Shown: piece after piece, positions 26,531-40,130 of the stretch
Layout of the letters: each line of letters starts with the position of its first letter
How positions within the stretch are numbered: the stretch's first letter is position 1
From: Ecdyonurus torrentis
Taxonomy: Eukaryota > Arthropoda > Insecta > Ephemeroptera > Heptageniidae
Reading direction: 5' to 3'
Length of the DNA: 64,000 nucleotides
Assembly (NCBI GenBank): GCA_949318235.1
Contig: OX439131.1
Location: 13,950,434 to 14,014,433, forward strand
Program-made: the position numbers and the translations under genes
The notes under the pieces: generated by a model
Told to the model about the DNA's origin: nothing
Seen by the model: only the letters and a program-made list of their open reading frames with translations
Database searches by the model: none

Positions 26531-29206
26531 ATGTTTTTACTTCGTCTAGCAACATGCATAGTAGTTATCTTAGCTGCCTCTGGGAATTATTGGTTTGGAT
26601 ATCATTGCAAGTACGGAAATGTAAGTAAATAAGATTTATGTTTGTTATACTTGTGCATTTTTGTTTCTACTGTAGTATCTTAGCACATTGGTATACAAAT
26701 TAAAAAGAATTAAATTAAGGTGGTGGGGGACCAACTTGGACCGGAAATCGCTAAAAGAAGAACTATATTTTCCCAAAAAAAAATTTTGTACATGATTTAA
26801 TTCCAATAAAACAAAGATTGTTTATGTTTACTCAAATTGCGGAAAAGGAAGTGGCCGGAAGAGGAAACCACGTGACGGTAAAAGTGGGGGAAAATTTCGC
26901 ACTAGCAGCAAGCTAGGTTTGAGCTCCTCCCACTTTTACTATCACGTGGTTACCTCTTCCGGCACTTCCTTTTCCGTATTTTGAGTAAACATAAGCAATC
27001 AATCACTATAGTTTTCAAATAGAATCAAGTAAATTTAAAATACATATTTCATACCAAAAAAAATTTAATGATATGTTCTGTAAAAAAGTTTCTAATTTGA
27101 CTAAAATTTCCCGCTCAAATTTAAATTTCCATGTTTACATGCTATCCACAGTAGATGGTACGATGGTACAGTAGTCCATCTCCTTACCATTTACCTAAGT
27201 AAACGTTTTTATTAGATTATCAGTAAAATAAATATCATTACATACAATATACATAGGTACAGGTATGTAAACAGTACAATACATTATTCAATATTATGAA
27301 GCTGGAACCTAAAAAGGTAATGAATATGTAATAACACTTTTACTGCATTTTGTTTATATATTATCACTTATTTATTAAAGCATAAAATTTTTATACACAT
27401 TTATTTACTTATTATTCTTTTCTCTGATGCATTGCGATATTCACAGAAACACGTTGAATCTTCATCCTCGTCCTCTAGTTCAAGTGATGAATGGCACTTG
27501 GGTAATATACAAACACAAGCACGGATAGATAGTATCAACAAGGACAAAAGTAGCAGCACGGACAGTAGCAGCATGGACAATAAAAGCTCGGACAGTAGCA
27601 GCATGGACAATAAAAGCTCGGACAGTAGCAGCATGGACAATAAAAGCTCGGATAGTAGCAGCAATGACAATCAAAGCTCGGATAGTGGCAGCAATGACAA
27701 TCACAGCTCGGATAGTATCAGCAATGACAATCAAAGCTCCGACAGTAATAGCATAGACAGTAGCAGCATGGACAATAAAAGCTCGGACAGTAGCAGCATG
27801 GACAATAAAAGCTCGGACAGTAGCAGCATGGACAACAAAAGCTCGGACAGTAGCAGCAATGACAATCAAAGCTCGGATAGTAGCAGCAATGACAATCAAA
27901 GCTCCGACAGTAATAGCATAGACAGTAGCAGCATGGACAATAAAAGCTCGGACAGTAGCAGCATGGACAGTAAAAGCTCGGAGAGTAGCAGCATCGACAA
28001 TAAAAGCTCGGACAGTAGCAGCATCGACAATAAAAGCTCGGACAGTAGGAGCATGGACAATAAAAGCGCGGACAGTAGCAGCATGGACAATAAAAGCTCG
28101 GACAGTAGCAGCATCGACAATAAAAGCTCGGACAGTAGCAGCATCGACAATAAAAGCTCGGACAGTAGCAAAATGGACAATAAAAGCTCGGACAGTAGCA
28201 GCATGGACAGTAGCAGCATGGATAGTAAAAGTTTGGATGAAAACAGCAGGTCGGATAGACGCAGTTCAGACAGTAGCTCAAAGTCCTTTTTCTCTCGCAA
28301 ATGGAACAACAGACCGTTAATGCACACTTTACATTTACATAACTTATGGTCCAGATTTTATAAGCCTCGTTCGCAATGGAATAACAGTAAGTTTTGGACA
28401 TAATTAAATAATTAATGTATTAAAATTATTACGAGTATAATGAATCCTTCTTTATTAATTTAAAACATTTTGAAAGTAAATAAAACTGATATTCGGTAAT
28501 GATATTAATATATTTATTAAATATGTTTCATTTTTTTCAGTCTTGTGATAGATGTTAATTTTATATTGCATGCATTTAATTTTCTAAGTTCGCGTTACGT
28601 TTTAGAATTAAATTAAATAATGAAATAGAAATCACTGTGTAATATCTCCATGGAAATAAAGCATTTTGTTTCCATAGAAACAGGCAGAACAAGAAATAGT
28701 TTTATAACATAAAGCAATACAAAGATTATGATTATTAAACTAAAAGGAACGAATAGAGAAAACCAGGCAAGGGCATTACCAATAGTGAAATTTTTTTATG
28801 TAATTTCGTAAAATTATAATAATAAAATCTGGCCAACACAGGGATAATGAAGAAAGAGACTAAATAAGATAGAAATATTCCTATCAAAGGCCTCCGTCAA
28901 ATTGACGAAGGTACTAGAGAAAATCTCTGAAATTATAGAGCTTCTTTCAAAGTCTGACAGGACCTCCAGCTCGTATCCAACGTGTTTTTTTATTTTCTCT
29001 GTGCGAGCAAGAATTTTCATTGCAAGGTTTTTGCCTGTGTTTTTCTCTATTGTTTCCTTTTAATTTATACCCAACTGCGATGCTCTTTTTTTTTCAAATT
29101 TTTATTTTGATTACTTAATTAAAATTAATGAATCATTGCAGAAGTTCCATATGATATGATCATCCACAATCGACTGGACTGTAAAAAAAGGAAGAACAGA
29201 AGTTGA
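26531..29206 (+). CDS. A3: secreted Ser/Asp repeat protein (copy A)
   Basis: Exons 26531-26620, 27447-28386 and probably 29142-29206; 364 aa. Signal peptide MFLLRLATCIVVILAAS, then NYWFGYHCKYGN. Exon 2 begins with a Ser run and carries about two dozen 10-residue units of type SSDSSSMDNK (30-bp DNA repeats; M varies to I or N, K to Q) over residues about 65-290, ending in a basic Trp/Phe segment (FFSRKWNNRP). Exon 2 ends in phase 1 (A|GTAAGT). The acceptor at 29141 continues in frame to VPYDMIIHNRLDCKKRKNRS; another acceptor at 28540 would add only two residues. Almost every repeat offers S-x-D/E sites of the kind used by secretory-pathway kinases, so a phosphorylated, Ca-binding or adhesive protein is plausible (inference). 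The family is not recognised. Confidence 0.83.
26817..27000. repeat. Foldback (MITE-like) element in A3 intron 1
   Basis: Arms of about 73 bp (26817-26889 and 26928-27000) are near-perfect inverted repeats, e.g. GCGGAAAAGGAAGTGGCCGG on the left and CCGGCACTTCCTTTTCCGTA on the right, around a loop of about 38 bp. Much more GC-rich than its surroundings and noncoding. The copy B equivalent is about 45269-45452. Confidence 0.8.
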
Positions 29207-30580
29207 TCTTATGATTCTAAATAGAAGAATACAATTTGCGATTAATTTGTTATATTATCTAATTTTTTTATAAATATGTATTTATTTGTTTTAATTTTTT
29301 TACAAAATAAAAAAATAGAATAATTTAATCATAAAATTTATATTAATTACAATACGTGATTATTTCAAGTATTTTAGTATCTAACAATTTAAAAAGACTA
29401 AAAATAGTTATATCTGTGTGAGAATTATTTTGAAAATAGTCATGGTATCCCAAGAGTGCATTTCTGTATTACCAGAGTCGCTTCTATTCTATCCTAGGCC
29501 AAGTAGTGTGCAACAGCTGCCACATTTAGTATGAATCTAGGAATTTCATAAGGCAGGGAAAGTTTTACACATAGCATTTAATTCAATTTCATACATTATT
29601 ATAATCAAACAAGTTAAAATAAACGAATTTAATGGGTACACTTTAAAATTATATTTATTTAATCAAGGACATAAAATATGACATAATCTGACGTAACTTT
29701 ATGTAATGATAAAGTTTGTTAAAATTATACTTGCTGGTCTTTTTAAAATGGTAATTAAGTGCCATTTTGCTTCAAGCTTAAACAATTCACCATTGAGGAA
29801 CTGCAATTTTTGGCGTAATCCAACTCATTACTTTGGAATCAACTTTGCGCACCTTTTTCTCATTGTTGCTTTGATGACTGGCGCTCGTTCACGTCCTAAA
29901 TAAATTTTGAGTTGTACTTTTTACTTCATGGTAATGTGTGATTCAACGAGTTTTTTATATTCTGAAGTGGAGAGTTGAAAATTTTAAAAGGATCAATTTA
30001 GCATAGGAGGCCCCATACGCTGTGCCAGACCAAAATTAACATGAAACTAAAACTGATCCTTGTCAGTGATCGACCTAATGAGTAATGACTCTTGGCATTA
30101 GGCAATATAAATATAAATTAAAATGGTTATAATATATACTATAATGATTTTAATGGTTATATTTATGATCATAATTAAACAAAAAAAAAATTATGGATTT
30201 TTTTCCCGCCTGCTATTAAGTATTCAAAGGGAATCAAAAAAAAAAAACGTAAAGATAACCCGGGAAGACGCCAAGAGGAGGTTGTTTTATCGTAAATATC
30301 TTAAATAATTTAAAATTAAAATATTTTATTTTTAGAATTTTTTTATTTCTTTGACGCTTGTTCGTCATCGTACACCTAAAGGGTATTTAATTTAAATATT
30401 CGTTGTTTAAAACTCTATCTTCTGTAAATTATAGCAAAAAAGTAGCAATGTAAAGACAAATATTTCTCGGAGGAATTGTATTGCACTTGTCTGTTGATAT
30501 ATTTATTAGCTGTTTAAAGTATAGTTAATTCAAGTTTGTGGTATTGTTTTATCACACACACACACACACATACATACATC

Positions 30581-30654
<74 letters not shown>

Positions 30655-31237
30655 CAATTGTTATTTCTATGTATACCTTAACACTCAGTTAATTATAATA
30701 CACAATTTGTCATTTTTAAACCAATATAACAAAAAATAAATAAATAAATAAAAACAATACTTTTTCAGATATCTAATTTCTTACTTTATTTATTTCATAT
30801 AAATAAATAATAGTTACATATTGAGACTTAATCGTGTCTAACACGAAGAATCACTTAAACTCATGATGCCGCGTATTTTTTAACATTTAACTTCCTGCTA
30901 TGATAATAAAACATATTTATGATTTTTCAAATAATAAACTTCAATAATTTTTCATTATTACATGGAACTATTTTATTGCACATATTAATAAAAAAAAACA
31001 AAAACAGAAACAAGCATAATATTATAGTACATATATATTACAGAACCTTTTGTGTGAGCAAAGGACATTTTGAAAACTTACATTTTTTTTTTATATATAT
31101 ATTTCTATTTTTACCATTTAAATGAAATAAAACTCCCTGCACCACCTACTATATTAACGTTATTTTAAAGAAAATTATTATAGATAATGACTAAGGATAT
31201 AAAGGATATTATTGTTTAAATAAATCTTGCATCCATT
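29207..31237. other. A3-A4 intergenic region, nothing convincing
   Basis: 2 kb of AT-rich DNA between convergent 3' ends. Weak open frames (29448-29540, 29706-29903, 30123-30308) have no promoter, splice context or recognisable domain. A CA/TA tract lies at about 30554-30651. Confidence 0.5.
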
Positions 31238-32176
31238 TTAAGACAGATCAGAGCTGTCAACATCAAACTTGTTAGATAAAATAAAATTATTCCGAGCGTT
31301 GCCTGAAATCATGCAAGTTGGATCAGTATAGAAAAAAAAAATGATTTTGCAGTAAAATTATAATGCATGGCATTTTACTAACTTTAAAACTTATTCATGT
31401 GACAGTAATGTAATTTGTTTTTACATTATATGCAAAAATGAAATGAATAATTGGAATTTTAGTGTTGCGAAATGCACTCCTGTAGTTGTGCAAGTTATTG
31501 ATTTCCGTGCGGGTACAAAATATATTATCTTTAATACATTTTAGATTATTCAAAAAGTGATTTTATATAGATGTACATTTTTAAAAACAAACTATATATT
31601 TCAGCACTTATTATTATTATTATATATTTTTTTTTTACTTACTGAAACTCCATTCTGAGATGCCATTGGAATGTGATCCCGACGATTCTTTGGATGTGTC
31701 AGAACCGGACCAAATTGAAAGATCAGGCTTAAAATTTCTAAATGAATTAGACCTAGACCATTCCTTGGATGAATCAGAATTATGCGAGTTTCTCGGCCTA
31801 GATAATTTTCTGCTAGATTGTAATCTGGGCCAGTCTTTTGATGACTCAAAACTTGATACTGACGAATCTATTGATGAACCATGCACTGACCAGTCTAGCA
31901 ATAAATCTGATCTTGAATCTCCACTAGAATCACTACTAGACCAGCGAGTTCTAATATTATGCCGCCATCTTAAAAAGTTCCACCCTGATTCATCAGAGCT
32001 AGTTGAAGACTCAGAATCAAACTGAAATAAAAATAATTTATTAAAGAGTATGTTAAAATAATTACACAGTTATGTAGCCTCAATAAATATACTTATTCAC
32101 TCACAAGTGTATTCCTTGCTTTTACAACAATGACAAATAGCAGTAATAAACAGAAAATGTATTTTAGTGATGTCAT
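31238..32176 (-). CDS. A4: secreted Ser/Trp-rich protein (copy A)
   Basis: Minus-strand exons 32105-32176, 31643-32021 and 31238-31302; 171 aa. Signal peptide MTSLKYIFCLLLLFVIVVKA. The body repeats a pattern of Ser/Asp clusters alternating with Trp and basic residues (SSKDWPRLQSSRKLSRPRN; SDSSKEWSRSNSFRN), giving a charged, low-complexity chain without Cys. The last exon joins in phase 1 and ends NKFDVDSSDLS. Frame is kept across both junctions. Composition resembles A5, which lies upstream on the same strand, so the two may be old paralogues. No helix module or Cys cap. Confidence 0.82.
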
Positions 32177-32223
32177 ATTGAAGATAAACTTTTACTTAAG
32201 ACCGTCAGTTCATTTAAACCCCT

Positions 32224-32235
32224 GGTATTTATAAT
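32224..32235 (-). promoter_or_regulatory. A4 TATA box
   Basis: ATTATAAATACC on the minus strand, about 48 nt before the A4 ATG. The leader has no intron and no shared CGTG element is present; a poly-T run of about 26 lies immediately upstream. Confidence 0.6.
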
Positions 32236-32787
32236 GTGTATTTTTTTTTTTTTTTTTTTTTTTTTAGATTATCAAAATAATATTAAACTATCATGATGTG
32301 AACAATTGTGAGATTACTTAAGTAATGTTCAAAGAATTTGATTCGTGACTATAAGATATACGATTTATATCAAATCTAGAATTACTGTATTACAAATATG
32401 TTTTGCATGTGGAAACTGATACGAAAATTGTATGAAGACACTAGGAATTGAAAATGTCTATGTATATTGTTGGTATCAGAGCGATATGAGTGAATAAAAT
32501 AGTGATTATGAAATATATTGTAACTAAAAGATATTGATAAGAAATATGGAACATTATTTAACTGCAAAGTAAACTTTTTATATTTCCAAGAGTTTCCCCT
32601 CTCCCTCCAACCCCCCACAAGACAATGAAATTTGGGTTGAAAAACTATTGAATATAATTATGATTTTACTGGTTAAAAGAAAAAAGGTCTTATAGCACTT
32701 TTAATAAATATGATATTTGTTTCGATATTTTATTAATAACATGTTATTTGATTCCTACTATATAAATAATGTTTTATTATGCTTTAA

Positions 32788-33183
32788 GGTTGGGCCGATC
32801 ATTTGATCCCATTTGAATTTTCAATAATTTTTCATGAGAAAAGTTGTAGTAATATTGTCTTGAATTTATAACTATTATCTAGATTCGATTAACAGAAATT
32901 ATAAAAAAATCCCCAGGTCTCAATTTTCATTGGTACTCCCAAAAAACTATATTCAAAAATTTTTTAGGCCTACTATTGACAAGTTTAGGAACTAGGTTTA
33001 ACAAATTTTCCGATATAGTTTTTCCGTGTTAGGCTTAACGTAGACTCGCAAATCAAAACTCCCTTAATATATTTTATATTGTTCTAGATAATAGTTATGA
33101 TTTGAGTAATTTAAGTTAGGTATTTTGCCCAAAATAAGGGAAAATAGTTTCACCAAGAGACACCCTCAATGGTCTGCCCAACT
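32788..33183. mobile_element. TTAA-flanked inverted-repeat element (piggyBac-like MITE)
   Basis: Both ends abut TTAA (32784-32787 and 33184-33187). The left terminus GGTTGGGCCGATCATT matches the complement of the right terminus AGTTGGGCAGACCATT at 13 of 16 bases. Inside is a second inverted pair (ATAACTATTATCTAGA and TCTAGATAATAGTTAT). It is 396 bp and noncoding. A TTAA target duplication is characteristic of piggyBac-type transposons. Copy B: 51232-51627. Confidence 0.7.
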
Positions 33184-33625
33184 TTAATGATATTAAATTT
33201 TCATTTTAGTTATTATGTTTTGGTAAAAAAAAATTATAAAATACTGTATATAAAATATTGTTTGGAGTTTGAATGTATGAGATCACTACTACAGAGCTCC
33301 TGTGGGGTTTTGGGACAAACTAAAGTTATTTATGTAAGTCACAGCAAGTGTTTTGTGATATAAATGCTTATGTTTTTCTCTGGTCTATTCCTTTAAGAGA
33401 AAATAAAGAACGTAAAGTGTTTAATAAATACAAATAACAAAGCAGCTTGTTTTGGGAAATTTTTTTAAAAAAAATTATCAGTCATAGCTTTCATAAACAA
33501 ATTGCATTTTCAGATGAAATATGCATGAACCAAAATTCTTCCAACATTATTATACACTCTATCAAATATTGTATCATAAGCATTTTTTGGCATGAGACAG
33601 TCAGTGTGGTAATAATTCCTGTTAG

Positions 33626-33629
<4 letters not shown>

Positions 33630-33698
<69 letters not shown>

Positions 33699-33712
33699 TA
33701 TATATATATTAT
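33630..33712. repeat. (TA)n microsatellite
   Basis: TA tract with one interruption in copy A; the copy B tract (52076-52162) is uninterrupted. Confidence 0.93.
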
Positions 33713-34462
33713 AAATGTAAAATTATACATATATGTTATTTAATGTAATTATAACTAAAAAAATCTGACAAGAAAATTTATAAGAATATAGATTTGAATA
33801 TGTCAGAGGTCCTTATAAAATGGTTTTATAACTTTTGTGGTCTATTAATAAAAATACATGAGTATTTTAAGAGTATTATTAACTTTTTATATGGAAATAT
33901 ATAATTGATTTTGACTTTATTACGTTCCTGTTTTATTGACATTACGAATAAATATAAGTTTTTAATCTTTTATAGAGAGTCCTAATAATTTTATTTTATT
34001 TTTAATTTGTAATAGTGAAAAGATCAGTAATAATAATAAATGAACCAAAAAACAAAAACCTTTCAGAGTTAATATTGAAGCATTTTTTAGTTTTGCACCA
34101 CAGTTGCCCGATTTGTGATAGTTTTTCAGTAATAGCTTTTGTAGTAATATAAAATCTTAAAATCAGAGTAGAAAAGAAAAGAATGTTGAGTCATTAATAA
34201 CAAATTTACACGATGCTTCTACAAATAATAAAAAAAAACTTCTTTGTGAATAGTAAATTACCTTAAATATTATATAAAAACAACACCAACAAGTTTAAAT
34301 GAAAATAGTTTTATTGAGCATAATTTTAGTAAAAAGTTCTTCTTTTTCTTCTCTTTTCCTTTTTTTCCTTTCCTTTCCTTTCCTTTTATTTCCTTTTATT
34401 TTTTTTTTTTTTTGCTATTTGTATTAGCTTATTGTAAATATTATAAACGTTCAGCAGTAGAC

Positions 34463-35580
<1,118 letters not shown>

Positions 35581-35626
35581 GAATAATAATATTTTTTTAC
35601 TGATATTGTTTCATTCTAAAAAGCAA

Positions 35627-35636
35627 GTATATATAC
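35627..35636 (-). promoter_or_regulatory. A5 TATA box
   Basis: GTATATATAC, about 47 nt before the A5 ATG, with no UTR intron and no shared CGTG element. Confidence 0.55.
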
Positions 35637-35937
35637 TGAAATTATTTATAAAGTATGTTTCGTAATACTAAATAATCACATTACTATTGCTGATAGTTTA
35701 TGATATTAAAAACATGCGTAATTGTTATACATGAAGATATAATAATACTAAGATAAATTCACAAAGCGAACAAACAAGTTGTAATGCAAGTTATATTATT
35801 ATTATCTTCATCTATTTTTTTATGTTTCAAATTAGTGATATATTATTTCTGATAATTTAGCAAACATGAAAATCATATACAATACGTTATTATGATACGC
35901 TTATAACTAAAATATTGCAAATAGTTACATTTTTATC

Positions 35938-36101
<164 letters not shown>

Positions 36102-36640
36102 AGAATAATTAAAGAACATAATATTTTAAATTATTATTGTATCGTATATATATTCTTTAAAAAGTTTAAATCTATGAAAAAAAATCATGCTATTCGTAGT
36201 TATAGGAAATTGTTATGTGTGGAACGACAGAAAGAAGACAATCTTCGGCAATCTTCATGTTTTTCAAATATTTCTCGTTACAAGCTCATAATACTTTAGA
36301 AATTTTGTTCATGATTGCGTCTAACAAATTTCACAGATAAATATTTAAAAAAAAAAAATACAATAAAACATTATATAATTATTACCACTTCAATGGTTCT
36401 TATAATTTTAAATGTAGCGAAAACACTTAATAGTATATTATTATGTTTAAATAACAAATAATATATATAAGTTAATCTTCTCGTACTTTATGCTCAGTAT
36501 GCTGTCTTTAACTTATTGACTCAGAGATAGGGCATGTGCCTTGACATATTTCCTATATGTTTTGCAATATAACGGTTGTATTTATTTAATAATTATTTAA
36601 TACTTTATTTTAGTATTTTTAATAATGAAATATACTGTAA

Positions 36641-37043
36641 CTTGTTCTGTAAAGTAAAGTGAATCTCATTTACAGTGATTGGCTATGACCAACAAAATAA
36701 GACACATTCATTGGTTGATCTTGTATTTTGAGCCGATAAAAGTGAGTCACATGTTTCGTATGGAACTTTTTTTTGTGAGTTTCTTTCATTTTTATCAAGT
36801 TCAAAGTTCTAAAAGAAGAAATAACAATGATCGACCTTAGCTTGTTCTGTAAAGTAAAGTGAATCTCAACAACAGTGATTGGCTGACCAACAAAATACGA
36901 CACATTCATTGGTTGATCTTGTTTTTTGAGCTAACAAAATTGACAAAAATTGAGTCACATGAAGAGCATGGAGCTTTTTTGTGTGGAGTTTCTTTCATTC
37001 TTATCAAGTTCAAAGTTCTAAACGAAGAAATAACAATGATCGA
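36641..37043 (+). repeat. Two 200-bp tandem units (copy A only)
   Basis: Unit 1 (36641-36840) and unit 2 (36841-37043) share CTTGTTCTGTAAAGTAAAGT, CACATTCATTGGTTGATCTT and ATCAAGTTCAAAGTTCTAAA in the same order. Copy B has one unit (from 54951) followed by unrelated DNA. Confidence 0.85.
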
Positions 37044-37533
37044 CCATATGTATAAACGTAGTAAACAGGTAACGAAGTCATAATCAGCTGTTATAACAAA
37101 GGAACATATCGACACAAAAGTTGCGCCGGAAGTTTGACTTTGCAGAACGAGCTCATATGTATAAACGTAGTAAACAGGTAACGACGTCATATAGTACAGC
37201 TGTTTTTAACAAAGGATCATTTTAGCCTTTGACGTTATGAAAAAATAGAATTAAAATCATCGTTTGTATACTTTTTTGTGTGAGTTTCTTTACGTGCTAC
37301 GATAAAATTAATTATATTTAAATTAAGAAACGGCAAATTAAAGTCCCTTTTTTATGACTCTTAAATTTTTACAAAATTGTATCTAGAAATATATTTTAGT
37401 GACTAAAAAAATTCTGAAATTCACACTCCTTTTTTTTTTTTTTTTTTTTTTTTTACAAAACAATTAGGCTATTTTAATTTAATATAAGCTAAAATCATTT
37501 CAAAATTTCTTTCACAATAAATTATCGTTTAAG

Positions 37534-37534
<1 letters not shown>

Positions 37535-37603
<69 letters not shown>
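37535..37603. repeat. (TA)n microsatellite (copy B)
   Basis: Equivalent of 19131-19198. Confidence 0.95.
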
Positions 37604-37607
<4 letters not shown>

Positions 37608-39101
37608 TATATACATACACTCACACATAATTTTAAATTATATTTCAATAATTACTGCTCCTTCCTCATATTAGACATTATAGACATCGATTTTACAATA
37701 TTCTGCAAAAAAAAATAGTTCGTTTAATATTGCTGCCCTTATATTCTACAAAATGCAATACTGTAAGTAACTATAATATATTCTTTAACTAAAAAATTAC
37801 TCGTGCTGCAATTGTAAATAATAATAAAACTTGCCAGGTGCAAAATATTACATCATTGTGCTAAAAAAAATAGATATTCAATTGAAATTAAATAATTATA
37901 ATTAAGTTTATCTTTTAATACTTGTTTTATGTCATAATGTACCATTTCATTAAAAATGTTAAACAATAAATCCAACAAATAACAAACAGCACCTTCATTA
38001 AACACGAGTGACTTTTTTTTTTGCACATAACTTTTTGAATCCTACAATATTTTGAAATCAGCTGCAAATAAAAAATGTTTAATTTTATTGCTTTAAACCT
38101 GCTTTAAACGTAAAAATTGGACGTAATTAAGATTATAAATATTATGTTACAATCAATATGTATTTTATAATTAACTTTTATAAAATATTTAGTAAAATTT
38201 GAACTTAAACAATAGTTTTAATCATCATATAAACATAGGCTTATTAGAAAATTTTTGAATAATTTTTCAGTAAAATTATTTGCTTATACTGATAAATTTT
38301 TATAATTAACCTCATAATTTTTAACTCTTGTAGATATGAAATTAAAAGAAGATGTTTATTGCATATTATACGATTAATATACATAGCATAGCTATAAAAG
38401 TGATTTAAATTTTCATTTTTGGTAAAACATAAACGAAGCTTAATTAAAATTAATCTAGTTCTAGTGTAGTAATATTAGTTATAGTTATATTATTATTATT
38501 TTCATACTAAAGTAAAGTTAGTTAAATATTATATTTATTTATTTATTTTTAGAATTAAATATAATAATACAATAAAAATAATAAATTAATGTTTTTATTA
38601 TCCATAAATAAAATAAGAAAATAAATATTTCATTAAATATTTTCTAATATCAAATTTTTAAGTGATCAGCCTTTTTTTTTCCATATATAAAAGAACTTAC
38701 ATTACAACTTTAGTTTTTACTTTAACTCATTATTTTGAGTTATAAAGTAAAAATAAAAAGCTTTACGCGTGTTGTTTCTTTAATTAGCATTTATTTATAA
38801 TAAATTTATAAACATTTTTTTTATAAATAGAAAACATCCGGTAATTTTTTTTTTCTGCATCAATAGCTAATAATATAATATGAAATACTTTCATTATATT
38901 AGCAAAGCGTAGTAATTTCATTGAAATTGAGATAATTAAATTGATTTTGTATTGATTTCATTGCTTTAAAAATATATATATTAAAAACGTAATTTAAAAA
39001 ATACACCATGAAGTTTTTTTTTTTTTTTTTAATACTATTTCGAAAATATAAAATAACAAAAAATTATGTTTATTTTTATTCTTTATATTATAAAGAAGTG
39101 C

Positions 39102-39190
39102 CACGAAATCACGTACACTTTACAATATAAATGTTGCGTACTTATAGCTTTATCATTTTGTATTATTGTTATTTGGAAACTTCTGCAAAA
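39102..39190 (+). promoter_or_regulatory. B1 promoter and noncoding exon 1
   Basis: Same as A1: shared element CACGAAATCACGT at 39102-39114, TATAAAT at 39126-39132, noncoding exon to 39190. Confidence 0.72.
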
Positions 39191-39658
39191 GTAAGTTGTT
39201 GTTTTATTTCTTTACACAATTTTTCATTATTTTTAATTTTTAATAGCATATATATCGTTTACCAATATAATATAAAAATATTAACGTAATGTCTTGTTTG
39301 CAAGAGGAGTAATATTTAATTGTGCCATCCAGTTGATAGCGTTGAAACTATATACTGATAAATAAATATAACATGGGGTCAAATATATGAATTGAAAATT
39401 GAAATATTGCAACGTGTTAACTGATGGACTAAAAGTATTAGAAATTATTATTATACAAAATTAAAATATAATATTGCTGAACATTAAATAATTTAATTTT
39501 TAAACCAGGTTAAAACTAAAATATGCATCGATATGCTAGTAACTTTTTAAACCTTTATTTTTATTAATGTACACTATTTGTGAAATTGTTTAATTTTTTT
39601 TTTTTAACTAGTTTTTATTTTTAAAGAATACAGTTTGATTTGATTTATATTTTTCCAG

Positions 39659-40032
39659 ATGTCTGGCATAAATGTATTATACTTACTGCTACTTTCTGTT
39701 ATATCCATAACATATGGATTTCCTGTAAGTTTATAAAGAATATTATGATATTTAAATTAATATATTACTATTATACTATTATTATTATTAAATACCAGTT
39801 CATTAATATTTTATACGCATAATAAATGCATTGTTGTAATGAAATCAGATAAACAAATATCAGGATTTACTTCATTATTTGAATTATGTTTAGAATTATT
39901 TAAAAAAAAGAAGAAATTAATTCACCAAATATTTTATTTTAAAGAGTAACGTCACCTCCACAATGGAAGAGGATGCTTTGCAAATTGCAATGCCAATTCC
40001 TGAACATAAAACACAAGAGCAACAGATCCAGG

Positions 40033-40063
<31 letters not shown>

Positions 40064-40071
40064 ACATCAAG

Positions 40072-40130
<59 letters not shown>

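Larger units (their letters stand above)
32240..34462. other. A4-A5 spacer with a TTAA-flanked MITE
   Basis: AT-rich. Contents are a poly-T run, the element at 32788-33183, a TA tract at 33630-33712 and a pyrimidine-rich CCTTT repeat near 34338-34413. No gene seen. Confidence 0.55.

Noticed and set aside
27555..28235. A CRISPR-like array (regular 30-bp repeats)
   Set aside because: The repeats are head to tail without unique spacers and encode protein in a eukaryotic gene.
27401..28401. Leu-rich, Cys/Tyr-rich and Ala/Val-rich frames across the A3 repeat (and 45853-46853 in B3)
   Set aside because: A 30-bp repeat without stops stays open in several frames. Only the Ser/Asp frame joins a signal-peptide exon with matching phase.
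28814..29020. A 68-codon minus frame (also 47266-47472) with a protein-like look
   Set aside because: No promoter, splice context or known domain; it lies inside the last intron of A3. Possibly mobile-element debris.
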